A DNA stretch of 64,000 nt from Croceivirga sp. (lineage in GTDB: Bacteria; Bacteroidota; Bacteroidia; Flavobacteriales; Flavobacteriaceae). Location of the stretch: contig JANQRG010000006.1 in assembly GCA_028284665.1 (NCBI GenBank), positions 46,667-110,666 of the forward strand. The letters run 5' to 3'. This document shows, piece after piece, positions 34,246 through 42,927 of this stretch. A program made the translations under genes and the position numbers. The notes beneath the pieces are model-generated. The model was not told where the DNA came from and ran no database searches. It was given only the letters and a program-made list of their open reading frames with translations. Position 1 is the first letter of the stretch. Each line of letters begins with the position of its first letter.

Positions 34246-34992
34246 ATGAACAAGTTATTATTACTTTATGGGTGTTTTTTTATGAGTAGTGCACCTGTAG
34301 CAGAGGAACAAAAAAGTACGGTTATAGTACCCCAGGTACAAACCCTTGAAACAACTGACCGTAGCTTTGAGAACAATTTTACGGCGCTTTCCATAGCAGC
34401 CGATGTAGTTGAGGAAGCTTCCTTTTATGGTATTTCCGTAAATGAGAGCAAACCTTTTAAGTTGGACTTAAATGAAATTGAGTTCATAGAGGAAGAAATA
34501 CCGGTAGATCTAGGTTTTGATACTGCCGATTACCTTCCTGAGGGATTTGACCCCTATGAAAGCTTTTTCGATTTGAATTCCATTATATACATTGAAGATG
34601 AATCTGAATTGGACCTTGGTTTTGATACCACCGAGTATCTGCCGGAAGGATTTGATCCATACGAAGGCGAATTTGATATCAATTCCATCAATTATATTTT
34701 GGAAGAGGAGGAAGTAGACTTAGGTTTTGAGACGGCAGATTATTTGCCAGCCGACTTTAATCCTTACGAAATGTATTTTAATGTAACTACATTGGAGTAC
34801 CTGGAGTTGGATGAATTGAATTGGGAATTAGGTTTTAACACCGCAGCATATTTACCTGCAGACTTTGATGCCTATTCCGAAGTGTTGGCAGTGAGCACCA
34901 TCAACTATGTAGAGAATGATGAAATTGATTTGGGTTTTGATACTGCAATGTATCTCCCAAAAGATTTTGACCCCTATACGCGGTCAAACTAG
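34246..34992 (+). CDS. Exported acidic repeat protein, five LGFDT-YLP-FDPY units
   Basis: 248 residues. A short hydrophobic start (LLLLYGCFFMSSAPVA) suggests export; the Cys10 could be a lipid site but the context is poor. From residue 88 the protein consists of five units of 34-36 residues, each DLGFDTADYLPEGFDPYE-like, joined by a strand-like stretch FDINSINYIEEE. The units are strongly acidic with only few Lys. A half unit (KLDLNEIEFIEEE) precedes the first. A second protein with two of the same units is encoded 331 bp downstream. I do not know the family; calcium binding or fibre formation are only guesses. Confidence 0.75.
   Translation: MNKLLLLYGCFFMSSAPVAEEQKSTVIVPQVQTLETTDRSFENNFTALSIAADVVEEASFYGISVNESKPFKLDLNEIEFIEEEIPVDLGFDTADYLPEGFDPYESFFDLNSIIYIEDESELDLGFDTTEYLPEGFDPYEGEFDINSINYILEEEEVDLGFETADYLPADFNPYEMYFNVTTLEYLELDELNWELGFNTAAYLPADFDAYSEVLAVSTINYVENDEIDLGFDTAMYLPKDFDPYTRSN
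34507..34983 (+). repeat. Five tandem ~105-bp coding repeats
   Basis: The DNA encoding the LGFDT units repeats with a period of about 105 bp; GGTTTTGATAC / ACTGCCGA-type words recur. Wobble bases differ clearly between units, so the protein pattern is kept by selection rather than by very recent duplication. Confidence 0.65.
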
Positions 34993-35037
34993 GTAGGATG
35001 TTTTCATTTTATCAAATTTTTGAGTTAGTTAGTCAGG

Positions 35038-35060
35038 AATCCCGGCATTTTGCCGGGATT
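35038..35060 (+). terminator. Terminator after first repeat-protein gene
   Basis: AATCCCGGCA TTT TGCCGGGATT, ten-bp stem, then CTTGTTTT. Preceded by TTGAGTTAGTTAG at 35020-35032. The rest of the 331-bp gap up to 35323 holds only the promoter-like box at 35300. Confidence 0.82.
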
Positions 35061-35299
35061 CTTGTTTTAGGTAGATCCTTTATCTTAGAAAGAATGTTTT
35101 AACGAAAAAATAACAAAAAAATCGATAAAGTGTAGTTGTTAAAATTCTTGTCAAAAACCTGCGAAGTTGGCAAAAAACAGCACCTGGCACTACAGCCTTC
35201 ACAATGTTAAAATCGTTCTGTTGACAACACTTTTCTGACAGGAATTTCTGCCATGTTAACAAAAATCAAAAACATACTAAACCTGAATTTTAACAGTTT

Positions 35300-35307
35300 T
35301 ATCTTTG
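35300..35307 (+). promoter_or_regulatory. -7 promoter box for the second repeat-protein gene
   Basis: TATCTTTG fits the TAnnTTTG consensus, 17 bp before the first ATG (35324) and 26 bp before the second ATG (35333). The close distance argues that translation starts at 35333. Confidence 0.5.
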
Positions 35308-35323
35308 TCTTAAAATTAGAAAA

Positions 35324-35632
35324 ATGACAGCTATGACATATAAAAAATACTTATCCGTTGCGTTTATCGCAGCCCTGTTTTTGCCCTTGTTAAGTGCGAA
35401 AACTGTGGAGGTTACTAAAGAAGAGTTGGATTTAGCATCGGTAGTTTTCATCGAGTCCGAAAAGGAAGATGAACTTGGTTTTGATGCCACGGAATATCTT
35501 CCGGAAGACTTCGATCCTTACACGGAAAAAGTCGCAATAGAAGCTATAAACTTTATTGAGGAGGATACCGTAGAGTTAGGTTTTGATACTTCAAAGTATC
35601 TTCCGGAAAATTTTGACCCATACAAAAAGTAG
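35324..35632 (+). CDS. Exported acidic repeat protein, two LGFDT-YLP-FDPY units
   Basis: 102 residues from the first ATG, 99 from 35333 (MTYKKYLSVAFIAALFLPLL), the latter being a clean signal peptide ending near LLSAK. Two units follow: ELGFDATEYLPEDFDPYTEK and ELGFDTSKYLPENFDPYKK, linked by VAIEAINFIEEDTV. This is a short paralogue of the protein at 34246. It has its own promoter-like box and terminator, so the two can be made independently. Function unknown. Confidence 0.75.
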   Translation: MTAMTYKKYLSVAFIAALFLPLLSAKTVEVTKEELDLASVVFIESEKEDELGFDATEYLPEDFDPYTEKVAIEAINFIEEDTVELGFDTSKYLPENFDPYKK

Positions 35633-35667
35633 TTTCTTCATCTTAATTATTTGAGTTAGTTAGTTGG

Positions 35668-35695
35668 CCCCGGCAATCGCCGGGGTCTTTTTTTT
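35668..35695 (+). terminator. Terminator after second repeat-protein gene
   Basis: CCCCGGC AATC GCCGGGG followed by TCTTTTTTTT. Preceded by TTGAGTTAGTTAGTT at 35651. The SLC13 gene ends at 35694 on the other strand, so the T run overlaps its last codon. Confidence 0.85.
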
Positions 35696-37124
35696 AAAAA
35701 AGTATCGGAAGCACAAATTGAAAGACAAGAATAAGTAGGGCTACCGCAATGAGGTTTAAAAAAATGCCCACTTTGGCCATTTGTGGAACCTTGACGTACC
35801 CGCTGGCAAACACAATCGCATTAGGTGGTGTGGCCATAGGAAGCATAAATGCGCAACTGCTTGCCATGGTCACTGGTATTAAGAGATAGAGGATCGGAAT
35901 TCCCAGGCCTATGGCTATCCCCGCCACAACGGGAGCCAATACCGCTACTAGTGCTACGTTGCTCATGAGCTCTGTCATAAAAAGCATCAGCAGGATGAGC
36001 AAAGAAGCTGTTAACACGATACTGATGTCGCTCTGGGCAATACTGTTGGCTACCAGGTCTACAATCCCACTTACCGACATGCCCTTCGCCAGCGCCAAAC
36101 CCCCGCCAAAGAGAATAAGAATCCCCCAGGCTAGTTTTGAGGTATCCCTCCACTGTATGATAAAATCTCCTTTTTTCAAATTATAGGGCAGGGCAAAAAG
36201 GGCAATGGCAGCAAAAATACTGATCATGGTATCTGAAAGCCCCAGTTTGGGAAAGATGGAATTGATCAATGTTCGAAATACCCAGAGGAAAACCGTTACC
36301 CCAAAAATTAGCAACACCATTTTCTCCTTTCCGGATGTAGGACCCAGTTGTTGCAATTCCTTCTGGATCACCGTTCTGGAGGCCGTAAATTGTAAGCCTC
36401 TGTTAGGGAACATCCATTTTACCAGTACTAGGTAGATGATGCCAATCATGACGATGGAAAATGGAAGTCCTAGTGTCATCCATTTTAAAAATGAGATCTG
36501 GATGTTGTACTCGTTTTCCAAAAGACCGATCAACACGGAATTGGGTGGAGTGCCTATCACCGTAGCGATGCCCCCGGCATTGGCAGAAAAGGCAATGCCC
36601 AACATCACGCTGAGCGCAAAATTCTGATCTTTTTTGGTGAACCCGTCTTCATCATTGATCAATAAGTTGATCACCGAAAGTGCTATGGGTAGCATCACCA
36701 CAGTACTCGCCGTATTGCTGATCCACATGCTTAAAGCGGCAGTTGCGATCATAAATCCAAGGACCACTTTGTTGGGCGTAGTTCCGGTTAATCGTATAAT
36801 ATTCAATGCTATCCGTTTGTGGAGATTCACCTTCTCGAGCGCTAAGGCCATTACAAAGCCACCAAAGAATAAAAAAACGATAGGACTGCCATAGTTGGCA
36901 CCCACCTCTGCAATGGGTAATATTTTTAATAAGGGGAACAACAGCAGGGGTAATAGCGCGGTTACCGAAATGGAGACCGCCTCAGTAATCCACCAGAACA
37001 ACATCCAAAGGGCAACAGCAATAACGGCATCTCCCTTTTGTGACACTAAAGCAAAGGGCAGGTTGCTAAAAACCAGAAAGACAATCGGGCCCAGAACTAA
37101 GCCAAGCCTTTTACTTATCTCCAT
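35694..37124 (-). CDS. SLC13/DASS-family sodium:carboxylate/sulfate symporter
   Basis: 476 residues with about 11-12 helices. Typical segments: LWMLFWWITEAVSISVTALLP near the start, SNTASTVVMLPIALSV in helix 5a (the SNT sodium/substrate motif), and MSNVALVAVLAPVV with SSCAFMLPMATPPNAIVFASG in the second half (second SN[ST]/TPPN motif). Imports di- or tricarboxylates or sulfate in exchange for sodium. Its start overlaps the end of the S9 peptidase by 14 bp, so the two are probably co-translated. Confidence 0.93.
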   Translation of the reverse strand: MEISKRLGLVLGPIVFLVFSNLPFALVSQKGDAVIAVALWMLFWWITEAVSISVTALLPLLLFPLLKILPIAEVGANYGSPIVFLFFGGFVMALALEKVNLHKRIALNIIRLTGTTPNKVVLGFMIATAALSMWISNTASTVVMLPIALSVINLLINDEDGFTKKDQNFALSVMLGIAFSANAGGIATVIGTPPNSVLIGLLENEYNIQISFLKWMTLGLPFSIVMIGIIYLVLVKWMFPNRGLQFTASRTVIQKELQQLGPTSGKEKMVLLIFGVTVFLWVFRTLINSIFPKLGLSDTMISIFAAIALFALPYNLKKGDFIIQWRDTSKLAWGILILFGGGLALAKGMSVSGIVDLVANSIAQSDISIVLTASLLILLMLFMTELMSNVALVAVLAPVVAGIAIGLGIPILYLLIPVTMASSCAFMLPMATPPNAIVFASGYVKVPQMAKVGIFLNLIAVALLILVFQFVLPILF

Positions 37125-39162
37125 GGTAGGCCTTCAATTTGCGGTCAAAAAAATCGGCAGTGGCTTCAAACGCGGCTTGCCAGTTTTTATGCAAGAGGAA
37201 CCCATGTACTTCATCTGGAAACACCAGTTGTTCAAAATATACTTCTAACTCCTGAAGTTTTTGCGCTTTAACGACGGTTTCATTAAACGGAACATTGCGA
37301 TCGTCATCACCATGGATCAATAGTACGGGGGATTTCCAGCCGTTCATAAATGCAACTGGGGAAGAATCATAGGCCAATTTGGCAAATTCGGATTCCTTCA
37401 ATGGATTGTACGCAGGAATGAACCCTTTGATCACCGCGTTCCAATCATATACGCCATGAATATCCACACCGGCTTTGAAAATATCTGAGTTCCTTGATAA
37501 TCCCAAGGCCGTGAGATAGCCACCATAGGATCCTCCCCATAATCCAATACGTTCGGCGTCCACTCTAGGATGGTCCCGGAGGAATTTTGCTGCTGCCAAA
37601 ACATCCTTATACTCGCTGGCACCTCCTGCACCATACTCCAGGGCCTCCCGAAATAGCATGCCGTAACCTATACCACTTCTATAGTTCACACTTAGCACTG
37701 CATATCCCTGAGAAGCGAGGTATTGATTCATAGCATACATGTGGTGGTAGTAGCCCCGGTGATGAAATCCCAATAACATCTGCCTTCGTGATCCGCCGTG
37801 AAAAAACAATACTCCCGGTACCTTTTCGTTATCTGCCAGATCTTTAGGAAAAAATAGTTGTCCATGTACCGTAATCCCGTCGGAAGCAGTAAAGATCACT
37901 TGTTCCGGGGAGACCAATTCTTCTGAAGGATAGTCAGGCTCTGATGTAATGGGAATTCTTTCCTTTTCTGCTATCCTGAAGACATCTGCCGGGATAGTAG
38001 CCGAAGAACCAAGGCAAAAAAGGCTGCCGGCACCATCGATAACCGGGGCCCATTCGATACTATTTCCGGAGGTCATTTGTGTTGTTGTAGTGGTATACTG
38101 CCAAAGGTGTTGACGATCGATATCATTTTGATTGGAGTTGAAGACGATTTGCTTTTTGTCCTGACTTTGGGACACATATTGCACTTCAAAATTCCCCGGA
38201 CTTAGACGTTTTGGGGTTCCTCCAGAGGCGGGAATACTGTACAACTGGGTCCAACCTTCTTTTTCCCAGGGGAATATGATCTCATTTGCAGCTGTCCAAA
38301 ACAACTGATTATTTGCGGTGATAAACCGGAATGCGCTTCCTTGTCCGGCGTTAGCAGTAAAGACCGGGGTTGTCTTTTGCGTTGTTATGTCCACTACCTG
38401 AATTGAAAAGGGAGAAGCTTCCCTTTTGGGGACAAATATTTGGGCTTTCTCATAGGGTTGGCGTAAAAAGGCGATCTGACCACCATCCGGGGACCAAACA
38501 GGATTCGAATCCTGATGTAAACCTGGATCTAAAAATTGGAGTTGCCGGGTCTTTAGGTCAAAAACCCCAATATAGCCATGGTCACCACGACGGTTTTCAA
38601 AAGCAATTTTCGTATGGTCAGGAGCAATTTTAAGGTTGCCGATACTCCCGCGAAGGTGTAATAAGTTTTCCGGGTTTTCTCCTTTATGATCCATGCTCCA
38701 AACCGCGTTCTTTTTCTTGTAAAAAATCAATTCTTTACCTACTAGAGGAGCGCTTCCCTCTCCCAGATCGTTTACTTCACCGGAGGCCAGGGAAACCCGA
38801 TGAATTTGTCGTTTATACCCTTCCGGTCTTGACAAGGGATTAGGAATTTCGCCCTTCCGATTGGGCGCTCCGCCTCTAACATAAATTATGTGTTCATTAT
38901 CCCCTGTAAATCCCAAGTCTGTAATAACCTGCCCGTCATCTTCGTCATAGATCGTTAGCTGTTCAGGATGGTATTCCGGAGCTCTGGCATAAAAGATGTT
39001 TCTGATGCCTTTATCGTTTTCTACCCAGGCGATTGCACCTGTATTCGGAGAAGCAGTGAGTTGGGTAGGAAAGGAATAGTCCAGAAACTGCTCCAGGGAA
39101 AACTCCTGGGACTGTGAACTAAGGAAGAAGAAAACACAACAAAGCAGAAGAAAAGGTCGCAT
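37111..39162 (-). CDS. S9-family prolyl oligopeptidase-type serine peptidase
   Basis: 683 residues with signal peptide (LLCCVFFFLSSQSQ). The first 400 residues are a WD40/TolB-like propeller (HIIYVRGGAPNRKGEIP, PVWSPDGGQIAFLRQ). The C-terminal alpha/beta hydrolase has the nucleophile in LWGGSYGGYLTA (Ser near 544), Asp in LLIHGDDDRNVP (near 618) and His in DEVHGFLLH (near 656). It is most like acylaminoacyl peptidases/DPP4-like enzymes and likely trims peptides in the periplasm. It precedes the SLC13 gene in one operon. Confidence 0.92.
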   Translation of the reverse strand: MRPFLLLCCVFFFLSSQSQEFSLEQFLDYSFPTQLTASPNTGAIAWVENDKGIRNIFYARAPEYHPEQLTIYDEDDGQVITDLGFTGDNEHIIYVRGGAPNRKGEIPNPLSRPEGYKRQIHRVSLASGEVNDLGEGSAPLVGKELIFYKKKNAVWSMDHKGENPENLLHLRGSIGNLKIAPDHTKIAFENRRGDHGYIGVFDLKTRQLQFLDPGLHQDSNPVWSPDGGQIAFLRQPYEKAQIFVPKREASPFSIQVVDITTQKTTPVFTANAGQGSAFRFITANNQLFWTAANEIIFPWEKEGWTQLYSIPASGGTPKRLSPGNFEVQYVSQSQDKKQIVFNSNQNDIDRQHLWQYTTTTTQMTSGNSIEWAPVIDGAGSLFCLGSSATIPADVFRIAEKERIPITSEPDYPSEELVSPEQVIFTASDGITVHGQLFFPKDLADNEKVPGVLFFHGGSRRQMLLGFHHRGYYHHMYAMNQYLASQGYAVLSVNYRSGIGYGMLFREALEYGAGGASEYKDVLAAAKFLRDHPRVDAERIGLWGGSYGGYLTALGLSRNSDIFKAGVDIHGVYDWNAVIKGFIPAYNPLKESEFAKLAYDSSPVAFMNGWKSPVLLIHGDDDRNVPFNETVVKAQKLQELEVYFEQLVFPDEVHGFLLHKNWQAAFEATADFFDRKLKAYHGDK

Positions 39163-39272
39163 AGCTGGTAGTTTTTACAGTAACTAAATATAGGGAAATG
39201 TTATGCTAAGCAGTGAAATTAAACACAATCCTTTTAAAGGGAACGGTAACGAAGATTTTGAAAGCCCTTGTA

Positions 39273-40442
39273 TTACAAAGCAAAAATGATATGCTTCTTA
39301 AGGAGTTTTAAAGACCTGTCCCTACCCGTGTAGTTGCCACCGGTCATGACTACCACCGTGTTTAATTCCGGAAGGACAAAAATACGTTGTCCCCCCCAGC
39401 CTCCGGCCCAAAAGGCATTTACAGTGGTAGTTTGGGTTGGGATCTGTTGTGTCCACCAGGAATAGGTGTACCCACATCCTTTGGAATCAGTTCCCGGTAC
39501 ACGGATATTGGTATTTCCTTTGTATGGAGTTGTACTATGTGCTACCCAGGCTTCAGGAACAATTTTTGTTCCTTTCCAACTCCCGTCATTTAAAAAGGTC
39601 ACCCCTATTTTAAGCATGTCACGTGGTTTCAACTTTAACCCTCCTGCGGCCTCTATTACCCCGTTGTCAAACCGTACTGCCCAATCTGCGTTGGCAATTC
39701 CCAAAGGGGAGAAGAGGCGTTTTTCGGAGAATTCATCGATCCCCATACTGGTGGCATTGCGCAGAATCTCACCCAGTAGTATCTGATGCCCGCCGAAATA
39801 GGAGTAATACGTACCCGGTAAGTGTTCCAGGGTGCCTTCCAAAATAAAACTAACCGGATCTTTTTTTGAAAACCAGATGCCAATGATCGGATTTTCTAAG
39901 TTGTTGTAGGGGAATTTCCACTCCTCCCATTCCAGGCCCGAGGTCATCGTTAACAAATGCTCAATAGTAATGTGCTCTTTGCCATTTTTGGCGAGATGGC
40001 GGTGTTCCGGGAGGTAGTCAAAAATAGATTGCTTTTCACTTTGGATAAAACCCTCCGCTATCGCTATTCCTATACAGGCCGAGGTAATACTTTTGGTGTC
40101 GGACATGATGAAATGTGGCATCGTCCTGTCCCATTGGACCCAATTCCCCCAATGCCGTGGTGCATCCCATTGGTATTGATGTCCTGGGAAATATTCTTCC
40201 AGTACTAAGCCCCCGTTTTTGTAGATCAAAAGAGAATGTACTTCTCCGAAGCGGCCTTTTCGGATTTGGTTGATGGTTTTGTAAATGGGAAGGGTATCAA
40301 TTTTGGCACCATGTAGCATACCCACTTTAAGGCCATCTTCTAGTTGCTCAGGGATGCGGTAATTATAGGGTCTGTAGTCCTGGGAGGTACAGCCCAAAAA
40401 AAGCAATAGAAAAGCAAAGAAGAAAAACAGGATTTTTTTCAT
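39273..40442 (-). CDS. Serine hydrolase of beta-lactamase class C type, lipoprotein
   Basis: 389 residues, lipobox FLGC with Cys18. SxxK is SDTK at 114-117 (FIMSDTKSITSACIG), the YxN position is YSYFGG around residue 218, and GGWGGQRIFVLPE takes the place of the HxG/KTG motif near the end. Members are more often esterases or D-aminopeptidases than antibiotic-degrading enzymes; substrate unknown. Stand-alone between lysS and the S9 peptidase. Confidence 0.88.
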   Translation of the reverse strand: MKKILFFFFAFLLLFLGCTSQDYRPYNYRIPEQLEDGLKVGMLHGAKIDTLPIYKTINQIRKGRFGEVHSLLIYKNGGLVLEEYFPGHQYQWDAPRHWGNWVQWDRTMPHFIMSDTKSITSACIGIAIAEGFIQSEKQSIFDYLPEHRHLAKNGKEHITIEHLLTMTSGLEWEEWKFPYNNLENPIIGIWFSKKDPVSFILEGTLEHLPGTYYSYFGGHQILLGEILRNATSMGIDEFSEKRLFSPLGIANADWAVRFDNGVIEAAGGLKLKPRDMLKIGVTFLNDGSWKGTKIVPEAWVAHSTTPYKGNTNIRVPGTDSKGCGYTYSWWTQQIPTQTTTVNAFWAGGWGGQRIFVLPELNTVVVMTGGNYTGRDRSLKLLKKHIIFAL

Positions 40443-40547
40443 GGGAGTAACAAAGTGGTTCCTCCAGTAAAACTAGTTGCAAAGGGTAAGCTGGTCAATG
40501 ATATTGCTCAACTCAAAAAGATTTGAGTTCCGGGTTCGGTATAGCTA

Positions 40548-42242
40548 TCATTTGATTCTCGCGAATACCCCTGAATCATTTTTCTCCACTTCCATCATGC
40601 CCAGTTTTACCAAATTCTTGGTACTCTTGTCCCATTTTTTGCCACTAAGTCCGGCCTTAGCCTTCAATTCGGGTAAGGGCATTTCTCCTAAGGGTTTTAG
40701 GATATCGAGGATAATTTTTTCCTCCTCAGTCAATTCTACCTGCTTTTTCTCGGGTCGCATTTGGGGGAAGAACAGCACTTCCTGAATAGAAGCATTATCG
40801 GTCATTAGCATTACCAGGCGATCTATACCTATCCCGATACCAGAGGTAGGGGGCATACCGTATTCCAGGGCCCGCAGGAAATCCTGATCAATAAACATGG
40901 CTTCATCGTCCCCTTTTTCGGAAAGCTTAAGTTGCTCCTCAAAACGTTCCCGTTGATCAATAGGATCGTTCAGTTCCGAGTAGGCGTTGGCAACTTCTTT
41001 GCCATTGACCATGAGTTCAAAACGCTCGGTTAATCCCGGCTTGCTTCGGTGCGCTTTGGTTAGCGGGCTCATCTCTTTTGGGTAGTCAATGATAAAGGTT
41101 GGTTGCACGTAGTGCTGCTCACACTTTTCACCAAAGATCTCATCGATCAGTTTCCCCACCCCCATGGTTTCATCCACTTCAATTTCCAGTTGTTGGGCTA
41201 CTTCGCGCAGTTGGTTTTCGTTCATACCGCTAACATCTATCCCGGTATGGTTGGCAATAGCCTCAAGAATGGGCACCCTGGGGTAGGGTGCTTTAAAGTC
41301 AATGGTGGTGTCTCCCACCTGGATATCTGTACTGCCGTTAGCATCCAAAGCCACTTTTTCCAATAAGTGTTCTGTGGTTTCCATCATCCACTCATAATCT
41401 TTGTACGCTACGTACAGTTCCATTACTGTGAATTCAGGGTTATGGGTGCGGTCCATCCCTTCGTTGCGGAAATCTTTGGAGAACTCGTAAACCCCGTCAA
41501 ATCCGCCGACGATCAGGCGTTTTAAATACAACTCGTTAGCGATTCGTAAATAGAGCGGAATGTTCAGGGCATTGTGATGCGTGACGAAGGGTCGGGCAGC
41601 GGCTCCTCCAGGAATAGCCTGCAAAATAGGGGTTTCCACTTCCAGATATCCTCGTTGATTAAAAAACTCACGAATGCTGTTGGTGATCTTGGTACGTTTA
41701 ATAAAGGTGTCTTTTACTTTCGGATTCACCACCAAATCCACATAGCGTTGCCGATAACGGAGTTCGGGATCATTGAACTCATCATATACTTTTCCTTCGG
41801 CATCCGTCTTGGGCAACGGCAATGGCCGTAATGCCTTGCTAAGTACTGTGAAGTTTTTCACCATTACTGTTTTTTCCCCTACCTGAGTCGTGAACAGTGT
41901 GCCTTCTATACCAATGATATCTCCTATATCCAGAAGCTTCTTATAGATTTCGTTGTAGTGGGTCTTATCCTCCCCAGGACAAATTTCATCCCGATTAAAG
42001 TAGACCTGTATTCTGCCCTCACTATCCTGAAGTTCTGCAAAAGAAGCTTTGCCCTGGATGCGTCTGGACATCAACCGACCTGCGATGATTACCTTTTTTC
42101 CCTCTTCAAAATCGGTTTTTATGCTAGCAGAGGTGGCGTTAACGGGATATAGTGCTGCAGGATAGGGGTCAATACCCATTTCCCTAAGCTGGGTTAACTT
42201 TTCTCTCCGAATAAGCTCCTGTTCCGAAAGTTGCATAGTCAA
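40548..42242 (-). CDS. lysS: Lysine--tRNA ligase (class II)
   Basis: Charges tRNA-Lys in the cytoplasm. N-terminal OB-fold ([20 protein letters not shown]), motif 2 [15 protein letters not shown], and motif 3 [15 protein letters not shown] are complete. At 564 residues it is about 60 longer than most bacterial LysS: after FFPQMRPE it carries an extra domain ([40 protein letters not shown]) that looks like a winged helix. The promoter region overlaps a terminator hairpin of the upstream gene. Confidence 0.97.
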   Translation of the reverse strand: MTMQLSEQELIRREKLTQLREMGIDPYPAALYPVNATSASIKTDFEEGKKVIIAGRLMSRRIQGKASFAELQDSEGRIQVYFNRDEICPGEDKTHYNEIYKKLLDIGDIIGIEGTLFTTQVGEKTVMVKNFTVLSKALRPLPLPKTDAEGKVYDEFNDPELRYRQRYVDLVVNPKVKDTFIKRTKITNSIREFFNQRGYLEVETPILQAIPGGAAARPFVTHHNALNIPLYLRIANELYLKRLIVGGFDGVYEFSKDFRNEGMDRTHNPEFTVMELYVAYKDYEWMMETTEHLLEKVALDANGSTDIQVGDTTIDFKAPYPRVPILEAIANHTGIDVSGMNENQLREVAQQLEIEVDETMGVGKLIDEIFGEKCEQHYVQPTFIIDYPKEMSPLTKAHRSKPGLTERFELMVNGKEVANAYSELNDPIDQRERFEEQLKLSEKGDDEAMFIDQDFLRALEYGMPPTSGIGIGIDRLVMLMTDNASIQEVLFFPQMRPEKKQVELTEEEKIILDILKPLGEMPLPELKAKAGLSGKKWDKSTKNLVKLGMMEVEKNDSGVFARIK

Positions 42243-42245
42243 AAA

Positions 42246-42277
42246 TTAAAGCGCAAAATTACACTTTTGCGCTTTAA
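42246..42277 (-). terminator. Hairpin between thioredoxin-like gene and lysS, with embedded -7 box
   Basis: TTAAAGCGCAAAA, six bases, TTTTGCGCTTTAA: a 13-bp perfect stem followed on the minus strand by ATTTTTG. It ends only 4 bp before the lysS start. On the minus strand the loop and right arm contain TAATTTTG, a TAnnTTTG -7 box, so terminator and lysS promoter may be the same DNA. Confidence 0.7.
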
Positions 42278-42297
42278 TCCGGTTATTTGTCGGGTAC

Positions 42298-42840
42298 TTA
42301 GTTCGCGTAGTTGGGAACGTAGTTTGAACCTGATAAAATCGTCAGCAAGTCTTCTTCCCAGGAGGCAACGGGGCTTTCCACAATCCGGTTGATCTCTTTT
42401 CCCTGTTTCACCAGGATCAGTGTGGGAACGCGTTGTATATTCCAACCTTTTTCTTCACCACCTGGGCTTTTTTTGTACGATTCCTTCCGTTTATCCAGGG
42501 CCACCAGGGTAAGCTTTTCTTCCGGGAAACCTGAGGTATCCAGGATTTTCAGTATTCTTGGTACCTCACGTTTACTATCCCCACACCATGTCCCTAAGAA
42601 TAGTAGCAGTTCGGTGTCGTGTAGTGCCTCGTTAAATAAACGAATAAGACTTTCGTCTACCGCATACTGTTCATAGTTGCTTTCCAACCATTTGAAATAC
42701 GGTGCTTTTTGTAATGCCTCACGGGGAATCTTTCCTAGTAAAAATGGTGCTCCGTCGGGAAGTACAACTTCCTTGGGCTGGTTTTGGGCCAGTAACCCAA
42801 AAGTGATCATAAAGAGGATGGATGATACAAGTTTTTTCAT
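42298..42840 (-). CDS. Thioredoxin-like exported protein with single active-site Cys
   Basis: 180 residues with a signal peptide (LVSSILFMITFGLLAQ). The fold is thioredoxin-like: LLLFLGTWCGDSKREVPRIL (Cys86) and GWNIQRVPTLILVKQGKEI with the cis-Pro. The second Cys of CxxC is replaced (WCGDS), so it cannot act as a normal disulfide reductase; it may bind or sense thiols. Located upstream of lysS on the same strand. Confidence 0.85.
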   Translation of the reverse strand: MKKLVSSILFMITFGLLAQNQPKEVVLPDGAPFLLGKIPREALQKAPYFKWLESNYEQYAVDESLIRLFNEALHDTELLLFLGTWCGDSKREVPRILKILDTSGFPEEKLTLVALDKRKESYKKSPGGEEKGWNIQRVPTLILVKQGKEINRIVESPVASWEEDLLTILSGSNYVPNYAN

Positions 42841-42927
42841 GATTTTCAGTTTTTGCCGAAAATCAAGGAAATCCCAGGAGTGACGAAATAGTAGCGGGTG
42901 GAAAAAAGGACTAGAACCTGTTGGAAA

